Source: Thermodesulfobacteriota bacterium (lineage in GTDB: Bacteria > Desulfobacterota_D > UBA1144 > Nemesobacterales > UBA2774). From it: a stretch of DNA of 35,143 bases. Positions 34,872-35,143 of this stretch are shown piece after piece (the stretch's first letter is position 1; each line of letters begins with the position of its first letter). The translations under genes and the position numbers were made by a program. The notes under the pieces are model-generated. The model ran no database searches. It was not told where the DNA came from and saw only the letters and a program-made list of their open reading frames with translations. The stretch spans positions 1-35,143 of the forward strand of contig BQJP01000027.1 in assembly GCA_021604765.1 (NCBI GenBank), in the 5' to 3' direction.

Positions 34872-35143
34872 ATGAAGATTGATTTACTTAATTTAGAAAA
34901 TGTTACAAACACTTATTTAATCCCCTGGGGAATAAACATTGGCCTTGCTATATTGATATTCATAGTTGGGCGCATAGCTGTATCAATAATAAATAGAGTT
35001 GTAATAAAGTTATTAGAAAAAGCAGAGATGGAACAAATACTTGTAAATTTCATATCTGCCATAGTAAGGTGGTTATTATATCTCTTTGTTATAATAGCAG
35101 CGCTGAGCAAGCTAGGGATCAACACTACATCATTAATTGCTCT
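34872..35143 (+). CDS. MscS-family mechanosensitive channel, N-terminal part (runs off the end)
   Basis: An open frame from ATG 34872 continues past the window edge; 90 codons are visible. The first 90 residues show a helix with INIGLAILIFIVGRIAV, an IINRVVIKLLEKAEM linker and the second segment FISAIVRWLLYLFVIIAAL ending KLGINTTSLIA. This is the typical start of a small MscS channel, just before the pore-lining helix. Such channels open under membrane tension in osmotic downshock. AAGG lies about seven bases before the ATG. Only the N-terminus is seen, so conductance type and total length are unknown. Confidence 0.85.
   Translation, partial: MKIDLLNLENVTNTYLIPWGINIGLAILIFIVGRIAVSIINRVVIKLLEKAEMEQILVNFISAIVRWLLYLFVIIAALSKLGINTTSLIA

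Overview
The window is a gene-dense, AT-rich stretch of bacterial chromosome. It carries 35 called genes for proteins (34 recognised or likely, plus one 42-codon candidate), one tRNA gene and the RNase P RNA gene. I see no insertion sequence, phage gene, CRISPR array or rRNA, and no stretch longer than 300 bases lacks a gene. The PpiD-like periplasmic chaperone, the SurA-type N-domain and a GspC-like domain suggest an organism with an outer membrane. The order xerC-hslV-hslU followed closely by argB-argD-argF resembles deltaproteobacteria (Desulfobacterota) and related candidate phyla. Genes for coenzyme F420 in such an AT-rich genome fit a less-studied lineage of this kind (Dadabacteria would be one guess). 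The sequence alone does not settle the phylum.

Layout. Bases 41-5363 (+) carry a LysM/NlpC peptidoglycan hydrolase, xerC, the HslVU protease-unfoldase pair and a small ABM-fold protein. Bases 5369-6091 (-) carry a chlorite dismutase/HemQ-family protein, divergent from the argB-argD-argF operon (6280-9261, +). Bases 9404-11823 (+) pair a divergent ClpX-like AAA+ ATPase with rimO. Bases 11884-15406 (-) hold cofD, cofG and cofH, the deazaflavin/F420 genes. Bases 15658-23972 (+) hold a PpiD-like chaperone, smc and secA, followed by a small membrane protein. Bases 24289-27065 form a folate/thiamine region (phhB-like, folK, folD, thiD). Bases 27190-30567 hold an orphan DUF35-type OB-fold protein, a lytic transglycosylase, tRNA-Ile(CAU), a coiled-coil zinc-ribbon protein, an RNase HI-family gene and rnpB. 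Bases 30555-35143 hold tyrS (-), hpt, a YqeY protein, an M3 oligopeptidase and the start of an MscS-type channel.

How the genes work together. Most are housekeeping genes in tight operons with 4- or 8-bp stop/start overlaps: hslV/hslU, argB/argD, argD/argF, ClpX-like/rimO and cofG/cofH. CofG and CofH together make Fo, and CofD adds the phospholactyl-type group. The genes that would complete F420 (cofC, cofE) are not here. Promoters with good -35/-10 elements can be read in front of many units. Those of xerC, smc and thiD lie so close to the start codon that the mRNAs should be nearly leaderless.

The points most worth a second look are the ClpX-like ATPase without a zinc-binding domain, a cluster of DnaA-box-like sites between the convergent genes folK and folD, a SecA with an insertion of about 46 residues, a PpiD-like protein without a recognisable isomerase domain, a GspC-like/transglycosylase fusion, and rnpB wedged between an RNase H gene and tyrS. 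I did not find a clear, completely new multi-gene system.
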